64,000 nucleotides of DNA, taken from positions 47,170,508 through 47,234,507 of the forward strand of contig OZ010600.1 of assembly GCA_963932145.1 (NCBI GenBank), in the 5' to 3' direction. Position numbers and translations under genes: made by a program. This document shows, piece after piece, positions 1-13,500 of the stretch (positions within the stretch are counted from its first letter, which is position 1; every line of letters starts with the position of its first letter). The notes under the pieces were generated by a model. The model made no database searches. It was given only the letters and a program-made list of their open reading frames with translations, and was not told where the DNA came from. This DNA comes from Acanthosepion lycidas (taxonomy: Eukaryota; Mollusca; Cephalopoda; Sepiida; Sepiidae).

Positions 1-335
1 TAATTTTGTATTTTTTAAACTTTTTACTTTAGCTTTTTTTAATTTGTTTCTTTATCATTTCAATGGTGTTTCTTATTGTGCTACTAATAACTTTAAATGA
101 TAATGAAAAAGTTAGTCTGAAGCCCTGGTGAGTTTTCGAAGAGTGCTCTTTTGCTGTGATCTTGTGGCAGACTAAACTGCACTTAATAAAAATCATGTAC
201 AAGGAAATGAAAGCAAAAATATATTTACATTAAATTAGAAAAATACTTTGCAAAAAAAAACTGCTTATAAGCATTTCAAGAGATTTCATGATCTTGAATA
301 ACATTAAAAAAAAAAAAAAAAAATTATATACTTAC
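1..335 (-). other. Start of IPPK intron 10
   Basis: Intronic sequence downstream of exon 10 (donor GT at 334-335). AT-rich with a poly-A run at 306-322. No exon or transposon is recognised. Confidence 0.7.
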
Positions 336-481
336 CATTTTTTGTAGTTTCAACATAGCTACTATTTGAACAGTGTTGGTTCTGATCCCGCCCTTTGTTG
401 GGCCCATTTTGTACAGGTGACCAAGAGTTCATTGGGCAGTGCAAAGCATCCACCACAAGGTCAATGAATACATCTATACTG
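336..481 (-). CDS. IPPK: IPPK exon 10 (last exon in window)
   Basis: Codes residue 260 to the first base of codon 309 (146 nt, phase 2 to 1). Donor AATG|GTAAGT. It contains VFIDLVVDAL, equivalent to the VIRELVHVITRVL helix of human IPPK, followed by a poorly conserved Asn/Ser-rich linker. The acceptor is a tandem CAGCAG, so a form one codon shorter (start at 478, losing Ser261) is possible. Confidence 0.85.
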
Positions 482-3400
482 CTGAAGTAAAAGATAGATT
501 TATTAGTCTTTCTAAATTACATTCTTTTTTTTTGCTCTTTCACTTTTTTTGTTTCAGACAAAGTATTGTAATGGCTGTATTTGTGTTCATTTCAACTGAT
601 TAATTGAAAAAATAAACTGTAAATTCAAATATTGTTGAACACGTGTTTTTTTTTTTGGTGGGGGGGTCACACCAACTTTTACAGAATGATGTCAGAAAAT
701 AATAGACAACAGCATTAAAGGAAGTTTAAGGAATCAAAGAATCAGCATATATTAGACTGAGTCATAAGTAATTTCCATTTTGGAGAACTAATTATATTTT
801 GAAGAATGATATTGATAAACAAAAACGGAAATTATTTGACACAACCTAATGGATTATGCCAAACATCTGACAACCACTAACAGGGAAAAAAATGAATTTG
901 TTGTAACAAAATGGTCCCAAAATGAAATCACTAGTGAAAATTAACTACTTCACTGGAAAGGTCACAGGTTCAACACCTGGTAAAGACAGAACAGTTTAAA
1001 GAATTCACAGGAAATGATACAAAACGTAACATATAGGAATGAATGTATGTACCTCTTCAGAACAAAAAACAGATACGGCGTGGCTAAAAAAATCAACAAA
1101 GCATATATATAATTATCAATATGTATTTATTTCCTACCCCATCTGTAGTGGGAAGGGAGGTAAATCAACTTAAGTTCGTAAATTTATGTGATTACTTCCC
1201 TTAGCTATTTTAATCTCTACAAATAAAATATTTGCATTTAGACAAAATTACTTCCTGAGTATTATAAACCATTAATCAGTTCCTTTACTCCTACATTTCT
1301 TACTGCAATCTTATTTACTCAAGCCTTTCATGTGAGTCACTCAGATACCTTTGCCTATTAAGTGATCATCTTGCTTCAACTTGGTTTTGAAATAGGCTAT
1401 GTCATTGTCTTTTTTTGTTCTATTGCTAATCTTTTTCTCTCAAGAAATATTTCAATTTCCCTGTTCTATTAAACACATAAAATTTTTAACATGAAAAAAT
1501 ATTGAGCAAGAGGCAATTTATATAATGCCAGGAGTAATCAATGAATCACAGATACAATTAAACGTCTAAAAAATATAAAAAAAAAAACAGATTAATTAAA
1601 TGGTTGATTGGCCTCTATTTGAGTTTTGAATTCTGAATCTCGGCTTTATTGAACCTCAATACCTTGTATCAAGACTTGTTTCATGGCATCTATTAAAATT
1701 TTCTAACAATTGTTGTCATTTTTTACAACACAGGTATTATTAGAAAATAACTAGGAGTAAGAAACTAATCCAAGTGAAATAAAATATAATGGTTTCAATA
1801 CACCATTAAGAAAATTCAGACAAGCCAAAATATTGTGATCAAAACAAACAGCAACAAATAAATTAATCTGAACTAACCAAGATACAATGGTTACAACACC
1901 AGTTTTTATGTATTGCCTCTTATAACTCACAAAAAATATTTGATTTTCTTTCTGAGAATTTCAGATATTCATAAATCAAACAGAGGAATTAAAACATCTT
2001 AATTTCATGAAATAAGATAGCAATATAAATTATATATGTACAATCAGTAGTATTTCATTCATAGTCTATGAAATGGGTCATAACTTTTTAGTACAATTCT
2101 TAGTCTTTTCATTTTGTATTTATAATATATTCATAAATGTTACATGGCTGAAACACACAAGAAATAATCTTTACAGTAATTTAATTGTTCAATTGTTTTT
2201 AAGAATCAGTGATTGAGGAGTTACTGAAATTGAAATTTTATTATTTACATTTTTGTAATCAAAAATTTGTTGTGCTTAGAAAATAAACAGATTTAAATTA
2301 GGTTTGGAATTTTAGATTTGACATAATTTAATAATTTCTCTTTTTTAGCAAATATATTTTTTATATCATCAAACCATTTATATTTTGAGTATCTAAGCAC
2401 AGATTAGGTTTCAGAAATCAACATACATAACTGCATTAAATAATCATTTTGAATTTTTATAAGTTAGAACCGGTCACAATGACTGGCTATTTGTTTCTAA
2501 GTTTGCCCATCTGCTAAGGTGACTAGTTAATCTGTTGCAGATACCAACTTAGGAAAATTTGTGTTTCAACACACACAAAGCCAACCTGCAGTTTATACTG
2601 CAACTATGCTGAGTAGACCAGTGGTTGAACAAAACCAGTACACTCAAACTCTCGATCATGATGACTTGTAACTTTGTGCTAGCACAACCATTGATAGCTT
2701 TTGAGAAGTTCCTTCTACCCAAGACTAGGGTTAACACATAGTATGGTTCTTAGGTAATTCCCAATGGTGCCACATCCTATGATCATCTCTTCAGGCTGAT
2801 ATTATCCAATAGAAGGCATCTCATTAACAAATTGAACAGATTATACAAAGAATAAAACAATGAATTGGGTTATATATGAAGAAGGGTAGAAAATGTAACA
2901 GATTGCGAGTTTAAAAAAAAAATATATTATATATATATTATGATTAAAAAAAACAAAAAAACTGTTGGTTACAACTGGAAATGACTGCTAGAAACACCCC
3001 CACTCAAATTTATAGACAAATCCTACAGATGCATGCTGGGATTTCTCCCTAACCAATAAAAAGGGACAATTCTTGGTCTCATCCACCATATTTTAGTTCT
3101 TTCTCGACTTGACTATATTCTGTTTGCATTATATATGATAAAATACAGTTTTAAGGTATGCTATATTTATGTGTTAAAGTGCTCAATATCAGGCATAGAA
3201 AATATGTAAATATAAAAGTGGACATTGAAGTCAAAACCCAGAAGCGACAGTTTGTTTCATGCTAAACATGGCCTGACAACTGTGTTTAGCATGGAACAGA
3301 CTGTTGCCTCTGGGTGTTGATTTCAATGTCCACCCAAATCTTGAATAAAATTTATTTTACCACTCACTATAAAATTAATAAAATATTAATTTATCTTAAA

Positions 3401-6400
3401 ATCTTAATGAAAACATTTTATCTGTCCTGTTTAAACCCCACAAGTTCATTATTGTTTGCAATCTCCAAGATATATGTAAAATAGTTCATTACAGGTTATG
3501 GAGAATTCTTTAAAACTAAAAACAATTTGGCAGTAGACCAAATTACTTGTTACCAAGAAAATAGCCTCAAATACAAAATTGTATTAGGTTGGTGCAAAAA
3601 TAATTTCGTTTTCTAACATATGTTACTATGTGAGAAAACGAAATTATTTTTGCACCAACCTAATAAAACTCACTGCAGCAGTCTATAACAAATAAAAATA
3701 ATATTTTATTCTAATTTCACATCATGCAGAAGTTGCCACATTAATATCAATCAGAATGGTATTTTCAAACAAAGATTCTTTCAAGAAATACTGATTACAA
3801 AGTTCTATATACTTACTTTTTCTTATTTGCATTTTCATCTGTATGTGCTTGTTTACCCAAAAAATTTTCCAACACTTTTATAAGATCTTCTTTTACATAT
3901 TCACTATAAACTTCTTCTCCATCCTGTGAAAGAAAGAAAAAATTTTCTTCAATAATGCAAACAGATTTAGCTTTTTTAGAATTACCATATAAAGCCCAGC
4001 CCAACTATTTATATTGAATATTAATACAAATACTGATAAACTAGTGTTTAGGGAAATGTTAGACTATAAGATACTTTTACATGTAAAATAACAATGTACA
4101 GATTCTTCAAGAAGTGAAAAACATTTTCGGCAATGAATAACCAAAAGGTTGGAAGAAAAGCAATTATCCTGCCTTGGAAAAATTGACATGCCCCACAAAA
4201 GACTTGAAGAAAGTGAAAAATGTTTTAAAGGTTACAATTAATTAATGAGTTTGAAAGAGAAAAAGAGTGAACAAGTGTAAAAATTCTACAGCAAAATTCC
4301 AAAAAGAATTAAGATCAGATGGAACAAAACAAAAGAAACTAACAGATTACAATTTTTATTGTCTTTTGACACAAGAGAAAAATCACTATGCACTTAAGAT
4401 GTGCCAAACATACTGGGTTGACTAAAGACAAAATAAATATTTTTCAATATTAATTAAAGAACATATTCACCACTATCAGATGCCTTCAATATTCCCCCTT
4501 CTTGGAACATTTTTATATTTCTCAACAAAGAACTGCTATGCATGACCTTTGCAGTCTTCCAGGATCTTCTTCGTTATATCAATTCTCTAAAGATTGCAAT
4601 AAATGATAATTGAAATGCAAATACTGTGGAGGAGCCAAAGCTTCTCAGCTAAGTTGTAATAATTTTTGTTTTGTCACTAAAGAAACATGTCATTCAGCAT
4701 TATCTTAGATACTTCTTGTCAATTGGTCTAATTGAGAGCAGCTGGAATTGGTACTCTGCTCTCCAATTGCCAATTCCAAGCTGTTATCCATTACACCAAC
4801 ACACGTCCAAGATTATGGCACCTTGCATTCCCAAGCAGTCACCCATCTAGGTACTGACCAGGGTTTGATGTTGCTTAACTTCGGTGATTGTATGATATGG
4901 CTACACAGGACATGCTTTATAACAAAGATTTTTCTGTTATCGTGTGGCAAGATTAAACAAAAAAAATTAAAAAATCGTGACTATTATACACATTACTGCT
5001 CCATTTGAGGAAGGTCATGGGGGTAAATGATTGCAGGCAAATAGTCCCAAAGCAGTTTAGGGAGGGTATAGATAAAAATGATGACATGTCACCAGAATTG
5101 CAGACAGATGAAGGGACAAATAAAATAGCCAAAAAATGCTAATGGACTGCACAGAACAAGGATTTTGCAAAGGGAAGAAAAACTCTCATATCATGATGAG
5201 TATCTGTATTGAAAGTGAGAATATGATATGATAGACACCACAAACTTAAATATGGACATTAAAGATTTATAGTGATAAATGCATATGCCTTTATGTTGTA
5301 TTACGAGGTCATTCGCAGGGGAAGCCAGAATAGTATAGCCATATTTTTCAGCTGAAAAGGTTAAGTGATGACTTGTACAGTAATTATAGAAGCAGAAACA
5401 AAATCTTACAGGCTTTCAATATTAAATAAAAGAAATCCTGAGGAGTATATTTTATAAATAATTATATGAAACTGCTCGCATAATGAAAAATACATTTACA
5501 TTGTTTGGACTGTTGCCTGATACACAATCTTTGTAGCTGTTGTACACTCCAGCCTTCTTCAGATGACTGGAATTTTGTCCACCAATGTAGATTGTACTAT
5601 TCTCTTCAAAATGTCTCAGTTATCTCCCTTTAACTCAACTCACAAAATTTTTTGCCACCTATTGAACTCACAACTCTTTTGGTCAAGTCGGTGGATCCAA
5701 CCAACATTTATCCATTGGGGCAAGTATCCTTGAGGACATCAATGTATGAATTTTTGTGACTTATAAACTTAATGTCTCAGTAATCATTTTTTTTACGAGT
5801 GCTCATATTGCAATTTTTGTTATTGTTGTTTTGCTATAGCTGTCTGTATTACTGATTCCCATATTGTATACATTTCTATGCTTGGCCAGCTTAGATTCTT
5901 GTGGCCTAGCATATGTGCTGATTCCTCAAGTTTTCGTATTTTCCAGTTATGTTCTCTATCTATTATTTCAACCACAGGGAGTGGTTATCTCCCTTTAGCC
6001 TCCATATATGGTAGGCTATGCCTGATTTTTTTATTTTCACTCATGTTACAGTTCTCTGATGTTCTTGTAGTCTTATCTTGAGGGGGCAGCCTGTTTCTTC
6101 TTTATATCTCTTACCACAGCTGCACAAGATGGTGTAAACACAGTCCTTAGTCATGTTTTCCTCTATGGGGGGGTCTTGCTCGAAAGAGATGTTTACGAAT
6201 TGTTAAAGCACTTTTGAAGGTAGACCTGATGTTACACGGACCACAGATCTTGTATTTTTTCTGATAATTCCTTCACATTAGGCAGACCAAAGCTGTTTTC
6301 TGAGTGTTGTCATCCTCTTGAACACTTTTATAACAGTTTGTCAGAGCTGCTGCCATGTACCCAGGGTAGTTGCTTCATTGTAGGGTACTGTTTATACTGA

Positions 6401-9005
6401 CCATTTCTTGTTCATATGTCTCTGGGTCACAACTTATAACTTTTGCTCAATGTTGTAAGCAGTGGATGATCCCTTTCTTTACACTGGGTGGTAGGAGTTG
6501 AAGTTGGTACTGTCCAGTGAATGTTGTCTCACAGTATTCAGATTTCTTGAACCTATGCTCTGTTCAAGATATTAGTATATCCAAGAATGCCACTTTGTTG
6601 CTGTAGATATAACAACAAAGATGAGGACAACAGTTCAAACAATGTAAATAGTGTTAATAATTACAATATCTCATCTCAAAAAAATAAAAAGATAATGATG
6701 AAAGACATTAGAAAAATGCAAGTTGAAGTGGGAATTCTTAAAGCTACATTAATAGTTGATCATTATGGCTCCATAAAGAATGAATTTTGATATCACAGAA
6801 TGTGTTAAATTTTGTGATGGTGTAGCTGAAGTGGTATCTGGAAAGCTAATTAGAACTGACAGGCAACAGATAAGGTGACTGCATATATTTATTTATACAG
6901 TAAAGAGACAGACCCACTTGGGAAGACCCTCATCCACACAAGCATATGATGATATAGTGGTCTCACATGTACATAAATACTGACCACTCTTTCCTCTTTT
7001 GACAACTATTTTGAACTAGCACTTATTTCAAAATATTAATAAGAGGGATTAAAAAGGGGTTATAATATTTTTTTCATACATTGTGCTTGCATTTTTATTC
7101 CAGTCAGAGCAATGAGGTCTAACAGATAAACGGAATTTGGGAACTGGGTTCATTTTGCAGCTGAGACTGTACACTTGGCAAAAGGCATGAACACATCTCT
7201 TCTTCGCACATCTATGGATAAATAGCATACCCTACTATTTTCAGACTGATCAACCTTTCTATCCCTACAATATTATGCTTTTCAGTATTTATTCATTCCC
7301 AGTTGACAGGCAATAAAAACAAGTTATATATTAATATATATTCTGTTCGTATTTAAAATCTTGGCTTTTATTTTGTTCTTGGCAGTTAGAAAATGCATAT
7401 TTCAGCCACAAAGTACATCTAGTGATTTACTAAATTTAGCACAAAATAACAATAATGGGGGCATTCAATGAATATTGAGCAGTACTCCATGAGACTAGCC
7501 TCCTAATTAAGTTCTAGAAGAGATGAGTGTCAAATTTACTTAGCAAACAGCAGTTACTTTCCTTAAAAAAACAAAAAAGAAAACACCACTTCTTTATGTG
7601 AATTAAAATAGATTACTTGTTACTTTCACAAAATGTAATTGTTTTTACATATCTGCCAGCAGGTCAAATAGCAACAACCATTGTTTCCTTTTGCAATGAT
7701 GAACTATATAGCAAAGTTCATTTAATTTACGTAAGAAGACAAAAAAAAACAAAAAAAAAACAGTATTTTTTTTTGTCCCAAAATCTTTAAATGATAATGT
7801 TCAATAAATGAATCAATATCTACTAGGTTTGTAAATACTTAAATGATTGGTGGTGGAGTTACAAAATAAAAAAAAAAATAAAAAAATAAAAAAAAGGAAG
7901 TAAAAAAAGACATTTTAAAAGTATATATTCACATATATTCATATAATACAACTATACTAAAATAATGGGGAAGAAGAGCAAAGACAAGAAGAAAAATATT
8001 AATCACTGTAAAGTGGTGAATAGAAAAATATAACAAACAACAAAATGCTAACTGGTTATTGCTTCTTACTTTTCAGAGCTCATTTGTAGAGAGAACATAA
8101 ATATATGCACAATGACTTGAAAAAAATGGGAGGGGAAAAAAAAAGAATTTGCTTGCCTATACTCCTAAATCCTAGGGATATGTGGATGAAATATTTTGTA
8201 TATTTGATAAGGAATGGTCTGAGGTTTTTTATTGATTATTGAATGAATTGTATCCAGTGTTAAGGTTTACATGCAAAAAAAAAAAAAAAAAAAAAAAAAA
8301 TGAATAAGGCCATTTCGCTTTTTCTGGATGTACTGATGCACAGGCCAGACTTCGTTTTCAACTGTAAGCATACTTTTACTGGATCGTATACTTGTTGGGA
8401 CTTTTTTGTCTTAAACAACTACAACTGAATTTGATCAAAATTTCATGCCATGATGATATGTTCTAAAAGCAAATTAATTTCTGAAATTTAATTTATTAGA
8501 AAGGTTTTAGCTGAAAATTGATAACTGGATATTGTGCAATCTAGCATTCATGCTAAAATTGTACAATTTAATGAACCCAAACTGTAAAGTGAAAAAAAGA
8601 GTCCAGTTTATTTGCAATTACCTTAGATTGGTAAAGTTAGCGCAAGAAGTTTTGCTAGGTAACTCTCTCAAAGTGTGTAGTTTTATTGTTTTTCTGCCAA
8701 TCCACAACTTGTTTTCTATTCCAAATCTTTGTTGTATTTGTAAAGATGTTCTCCCTCCTCCCCCATGTTAGTTTGGTGATTTATAACTTTAAATGCCAGT
8801 GTGTATTGGTAAAACTACTAAGAAAGTGGAGGTGAGAATTGATCAGCATGTACCAACTAAGATCTGTAGAGGGCAGTATGAAAATTTGCATACACTTGTT
8901 AATACTTCTGGTTCTACAATTGCAGAACATCTAAATAAATAATCATATTTTACTAGAGATTTTTTTTCAGTTGACAACAGTGCAAATTCAAATTAGTTTG
9001 AAACC

Positions 9006-9050
<45 letters not shown>

Positions 9051-10495
9051 TAAGAGAGAGTCTAAGCAATCTCCTCTCTGTAAGCAGAAGGAATTCTTGT
9101 TTCATCTAAATATAATGTGTGATTTATATTGCTTTTTCTTTAGTAGTATTTCCCCCTCCTAGTTTTAGTCAATGTGCACATGTTTTGTCCTCAATTGAAC
9201 ACTGAAGAGCAAGGAACAATAACCATTTAGCTGTTTTCTTATATTGTTTGATTCACTACCTTAAACTTCACTTGAATATTTTTTCTTATCCTTGTTTTTC
9301 TTCCCACTTTGCTTTGATATATTATGTAAATATATACTTTGAAAATATTAATTTTTAAAGCCATAGCAATATCTACAAATTTAGAAAAGCTAACTGAAGT
9401 ATATAACCAACTTACTAATGAAATGATATTTAGTATATTTTACAACAAAAATTAATTAAATATTTAGAAATTGAAGAGAAAAACATCTAAAAAAAACTTT
9501 AAGGAAATTTTTTTAATAAGATTTTAAATTGTATCAAAATATATTATATGTGTGCATGTTTAAATTTTATCTAATATTTGCAAAAGTGTGCAAAAATCTT
9601 TGAGGAAGAATTTTAGATTTAACCTATATTGCAAGTATTATTAAATTAAAGCATAATCTCTAAAAGTCTTATACGTAGTAAACTAAGTTTAGAGTTAGAG
9701 CATATAGTGTAAGTAAATTGGTTTTTTCATACATTTAATTGTATGACTTGAAATGTCAGTAACTGATTTCACTTACATATTAGTAGAACAATCAACTCAG
9801 ATTGCTAACACTACATTAAAACTCACCAAATATAAGGATTCTCATGGATTATGCATACTGGAATAAATTAAAAACAATCATTTTGCTTTAAAAACAGTAA
9901 TAAATAAAAAAAAACTTAGGAAAAAAAATATTAATTGAAAAAAAAAAATTTTTTTTAATCATAAAATGAACTGGAGTTAAAATTTTTCATAAAAATTAAT
10001 TTCATTACATATATCTCACCTTACATATTTTTAAATTATTCTGTGGTGTATCAAGGAGTGCATGAATTGCATGACGTACACGAGACCGTTTTCTGCAATG
10101 AAAATAAGACATTTTTTCTGATTCAAATGCAACAAGTGAAAAACAAAATATTAGGTTGGTGCAAAAAATAATGTCGTTTTATCACATAGTAACATATGTG
10201 AGAAAACGACAATATTTTTGCACCAACCTAACATATGCAAAATTTGATTAAAAAGTGATTTATCATCAATTTCAAAGTTAATTTGATGAATTTCATGGTA
10301 AATTGGTTTGAATGATTTTGGGTCTTATCTTGTTTAATTTGTTCCCATACAATGATTCTACCACTTGAACATTAATCTCAAGTATGTTGTTAAGCTATTT
10401 GATAATTTTAAGAGCATGCATTTTCATAATGACAAGAAATATCAATGAACTATTTCATTGCTATAGAGAAATAGTAGCAAGATTTATAAAATCAA

Positions 10496-10552
<57 letters not shown>

Positions 10553-13500
10553 CATCACAACACAAAAAATTACTGTTTCAGAACTAAATTTTTAAATAAT
10601 ATATTATTATGCTCTACTTTCTATCGAGCACTTTTTTTTAAAATAAATGCTAAAAAACTGTGGATTATAAATCTGATTGTTCTTTCTTTTTTATTTTAAA
10701 GAATTAATGTTTAAAAAAAAATTTCTACTAAAAAACTAAATCAACTAAATAAATGTAAGTAAATATAATGTTTAAACAAAAAAGTAATAATGACAGATTA
10801 TAAATAGAATCCATCAATTTCATAGAAATTATTTTGTTTACATCTTAGATATAAAGAAATGGGCTTCAAGACATCAAAATGAAGAACCTTACTAGACTGT
10901 GAAAGCTTTCTGTGGTTGACTGATCTATAGCACAGTAGTCCAGAGGGTGGTTTTCCTGTATAAATGAGCCCAGGTTCAAACTCTGCTACAAAGCACCTTT
11001 TCTTTATGAAAACTCTTGAATGCATAACCCCAAATCTTTTATTATGTAATGTTATGTTTAATATAATGTTAATTAAAATTTAAAATAATTATAAAAAAAA
11101 AAAAAAAAAAAATTGAAAATCTTACCCTGAGAAAAGATCAAGAGGACAATAACTACTCGGCTTTAACCACATACGTTTGCCCTGGAAAATATTTGAGAAA
11201 AACAAAAATTTCATTATTTTAGATATTGTCCAACTAGTTTGACAAATGACATTAATTTTTAATAACAATGGAATTTTGTATAGTCGTATTTCAAATATGT
11301 AAAAAATGGTAAATAAAAATAAATATATATTCTCTCACAATCTAAAACCAATAGTAATTCTTTGTTTAATATAAATTTTGGAGTTAGAAACAAACTGCAT
11401 TTGACATATAGTATAGAGATCTATCTTTATTTGAAATATCTCTAATGGTATACACTATATCAGATTTGAACACAATAAAAAAGTATTAATCAACTCGTGT
11501 TGGTAAAACTTTCAGGATATACTTTTATCTATATGATAATCATACCAAGTGAATTTCAGCTTATATCTGTTTTTATTAGAAATATTCACAATAATCTATT
11601 TGTGAGATTTTATTATACTACTTAAAGGTTGCTCAACTTATTGTAAATAAGTATATATAATAATATAGTTTTTTTTAATCCTTTCACCCCAAGCAAAGCA
11701 ATAAAGACACTAGAATGCGAGAGATTACTGAGCATCAGAGAATGAGAAAAAAAAAAAACTACTATTAAGGAGAGAGAACAATAAAAGAATAAGAAGACAG
11801 AAGATAATGATTAACATTACATTTAAATTTTTGATGATCAAAGTTGATTGGGAAACAAGAAGTCAGAAGAGAGTTCCACAAGCGAGAAGTGCGTGATAAA
11901 AGAAACTTAACATAAAACTTATGGTTACATCTAGCCATTCCAACTGTAAAATGGTGAGACCTTGCCACCAATCTAGTACTGCACTTAAATTCATAGTTAA
12001 GATTTATTTTTTAATTTCAGAAATATAAAAGATTGCCGAGTTGTAAAAAAGATATAGCAAAAGAAAAAAAGGTACAAACAGAATATTGTAATGGTATTGA
12101 CTGAGAGGAGACAAATGTTTGAAATTTTAAAAAGTTAAATAGGTCATAAAACAATTAAAAAAAGAAATTAAAAACACTGTTAAGAAAAAAATGGCTTTAT
12201 GAGTGACACAAAAAAAAAAAAAAAAAAGAAAAAAAAGCGAATTTAAAAGGGTATTGGCCAGCCAGAAAATATTTGAAGCTGGTGTTGCAAATGGAAAAAG
12301 AGAGAAAATATACTGACAATGTTTTTCGTTCACCATTAGGTTATGATTTATCTGCATAGTAATGTAATTTCAAAATTATAGAAAAAGATTCTTCAGTAAA
12401 ATTCTTAAGTAACAATTTTCAGTATCAATTTAGGAGAATTTAGCTTATGTGAATATAAACATTCTGCTAAATTAACAAAATTAATAATATTTTTTATTAA
12501 CTTCTGCTTTTTCATTTTTTTTTTAAATCACAATGCACAGGATATTTTTACATTGTGGCCATTAAGTAAAAAGCTTAAGAAATGGCCACAGATGAAATGT
12601 GAACAAAATCTAATGCCCTTGGGAATATGTCTGATATGGACAATGATTTACTGATTGGGCTACAAAAATCAATCATTATGTATTATTCAAATTTAATCTT
12701 ATAAGTGCAATTTGATTTTCACTCCTAGTAGTAGTAGATATAATAATCTTGAATTGTCCAAATTTCTCAAACGGAGTGTTGTTTTTAATCAATATTTGAC
12801 AGGTTTTCTTTTATATTTTTGTTAATGCCTATCACAGTGATGAGTTCACTTTTTACATTAAAGTAAGCAGCTTGATGCTATTAATTAATTAATGTAGAAT
12901 CTAAAAGAAAAAAGGTCCTGAATGTTGTGAGAAAGACAAACTTTTAAGCACCACTTATATAATATGCCATTGGTATTTGCAAGTTCTTTGTAATGCCAGT
13001 TACGCAAGGGAGATAATTACAGTTAAATCCTTTGTACTGGTGACTCCAACTTTTTATGACAAAATGTTTCCAGTGTTTAAAGTCAGCAAGTGAAAAAAAC
13101 TGGAAGAATATATTTAAAGACTCACATGTGAAAGCATATGCCAATATTTTTACAGCATAGACAAACTAGTAGATCGAAATAATACTGATATGGGGTGGTA
13201 TTTAAATCAAAGAAAAATTAAAGTCAGGACAATAACACAAATGATTGAAATCAGTTGTAAATGTGTTATTGCTTTTTCATGAGAAAAAGTAATAAAATAA
13301 CTTCTTATCTGAAATTTTCATATTTGTAAATTTTACAAATAGAAAAATATTGAAAAAGAAAATTACAAGCAGAGAATAAATTTATATAAAGGAAAAAAAT
13401 TAAAAGGAAAAACATTTTTTGAAGTAGTGAATTCACTGACAAGAAGCAATAGATGCAAGGATTAAAGAATTGGATTTAAAATACAGCAAAACTGGAACAA

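Larger units (their letters stand above)
482..3816 (-). other. IPPK intron 9
   Basis: A 3.3-kb intron. It holds the interspersed repeat and hairpin at about 3150-3335 and a mariner-type MITE at 3584-3663. I see nothing identifiable in 482-3150 apart from homopolymer runs. Confidence 0.8.
3924..10019 (-). other. IPPK intron 8
   Basis: A 6.1-kb intron with a 5S-tRNA SINE (4738-4910), a Penelope-like pseudogene (about 5520-6590) and a SINE core fragment (6590-6720). It also has A-rich tracts at 7740-7900 and 8275-8300 and a TA/CA microsatellite (9006-9050). I recognise nothing in 6800-7700, 8300-8990 or 9060-10019. Confidence 0.8.
10093..11125 (-). other. IPPK intron 7
   Basis: A 1.0-kb intron with a mariner MITE (10151-10231), an AT microsatellite (10498-10550) and a poly-A run at about 11092-11112. 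I see nothing else. Confidence 0.8.

Noticed and set aside
4808-4895. Possible functional 5S rRNA gene (minus strand), and likewise 35281-35356
   Set aside because: The 5' third is deleted, several conserved positions are changed, no T-run terminator follows, and the sequence continues into a tRNA-like part.
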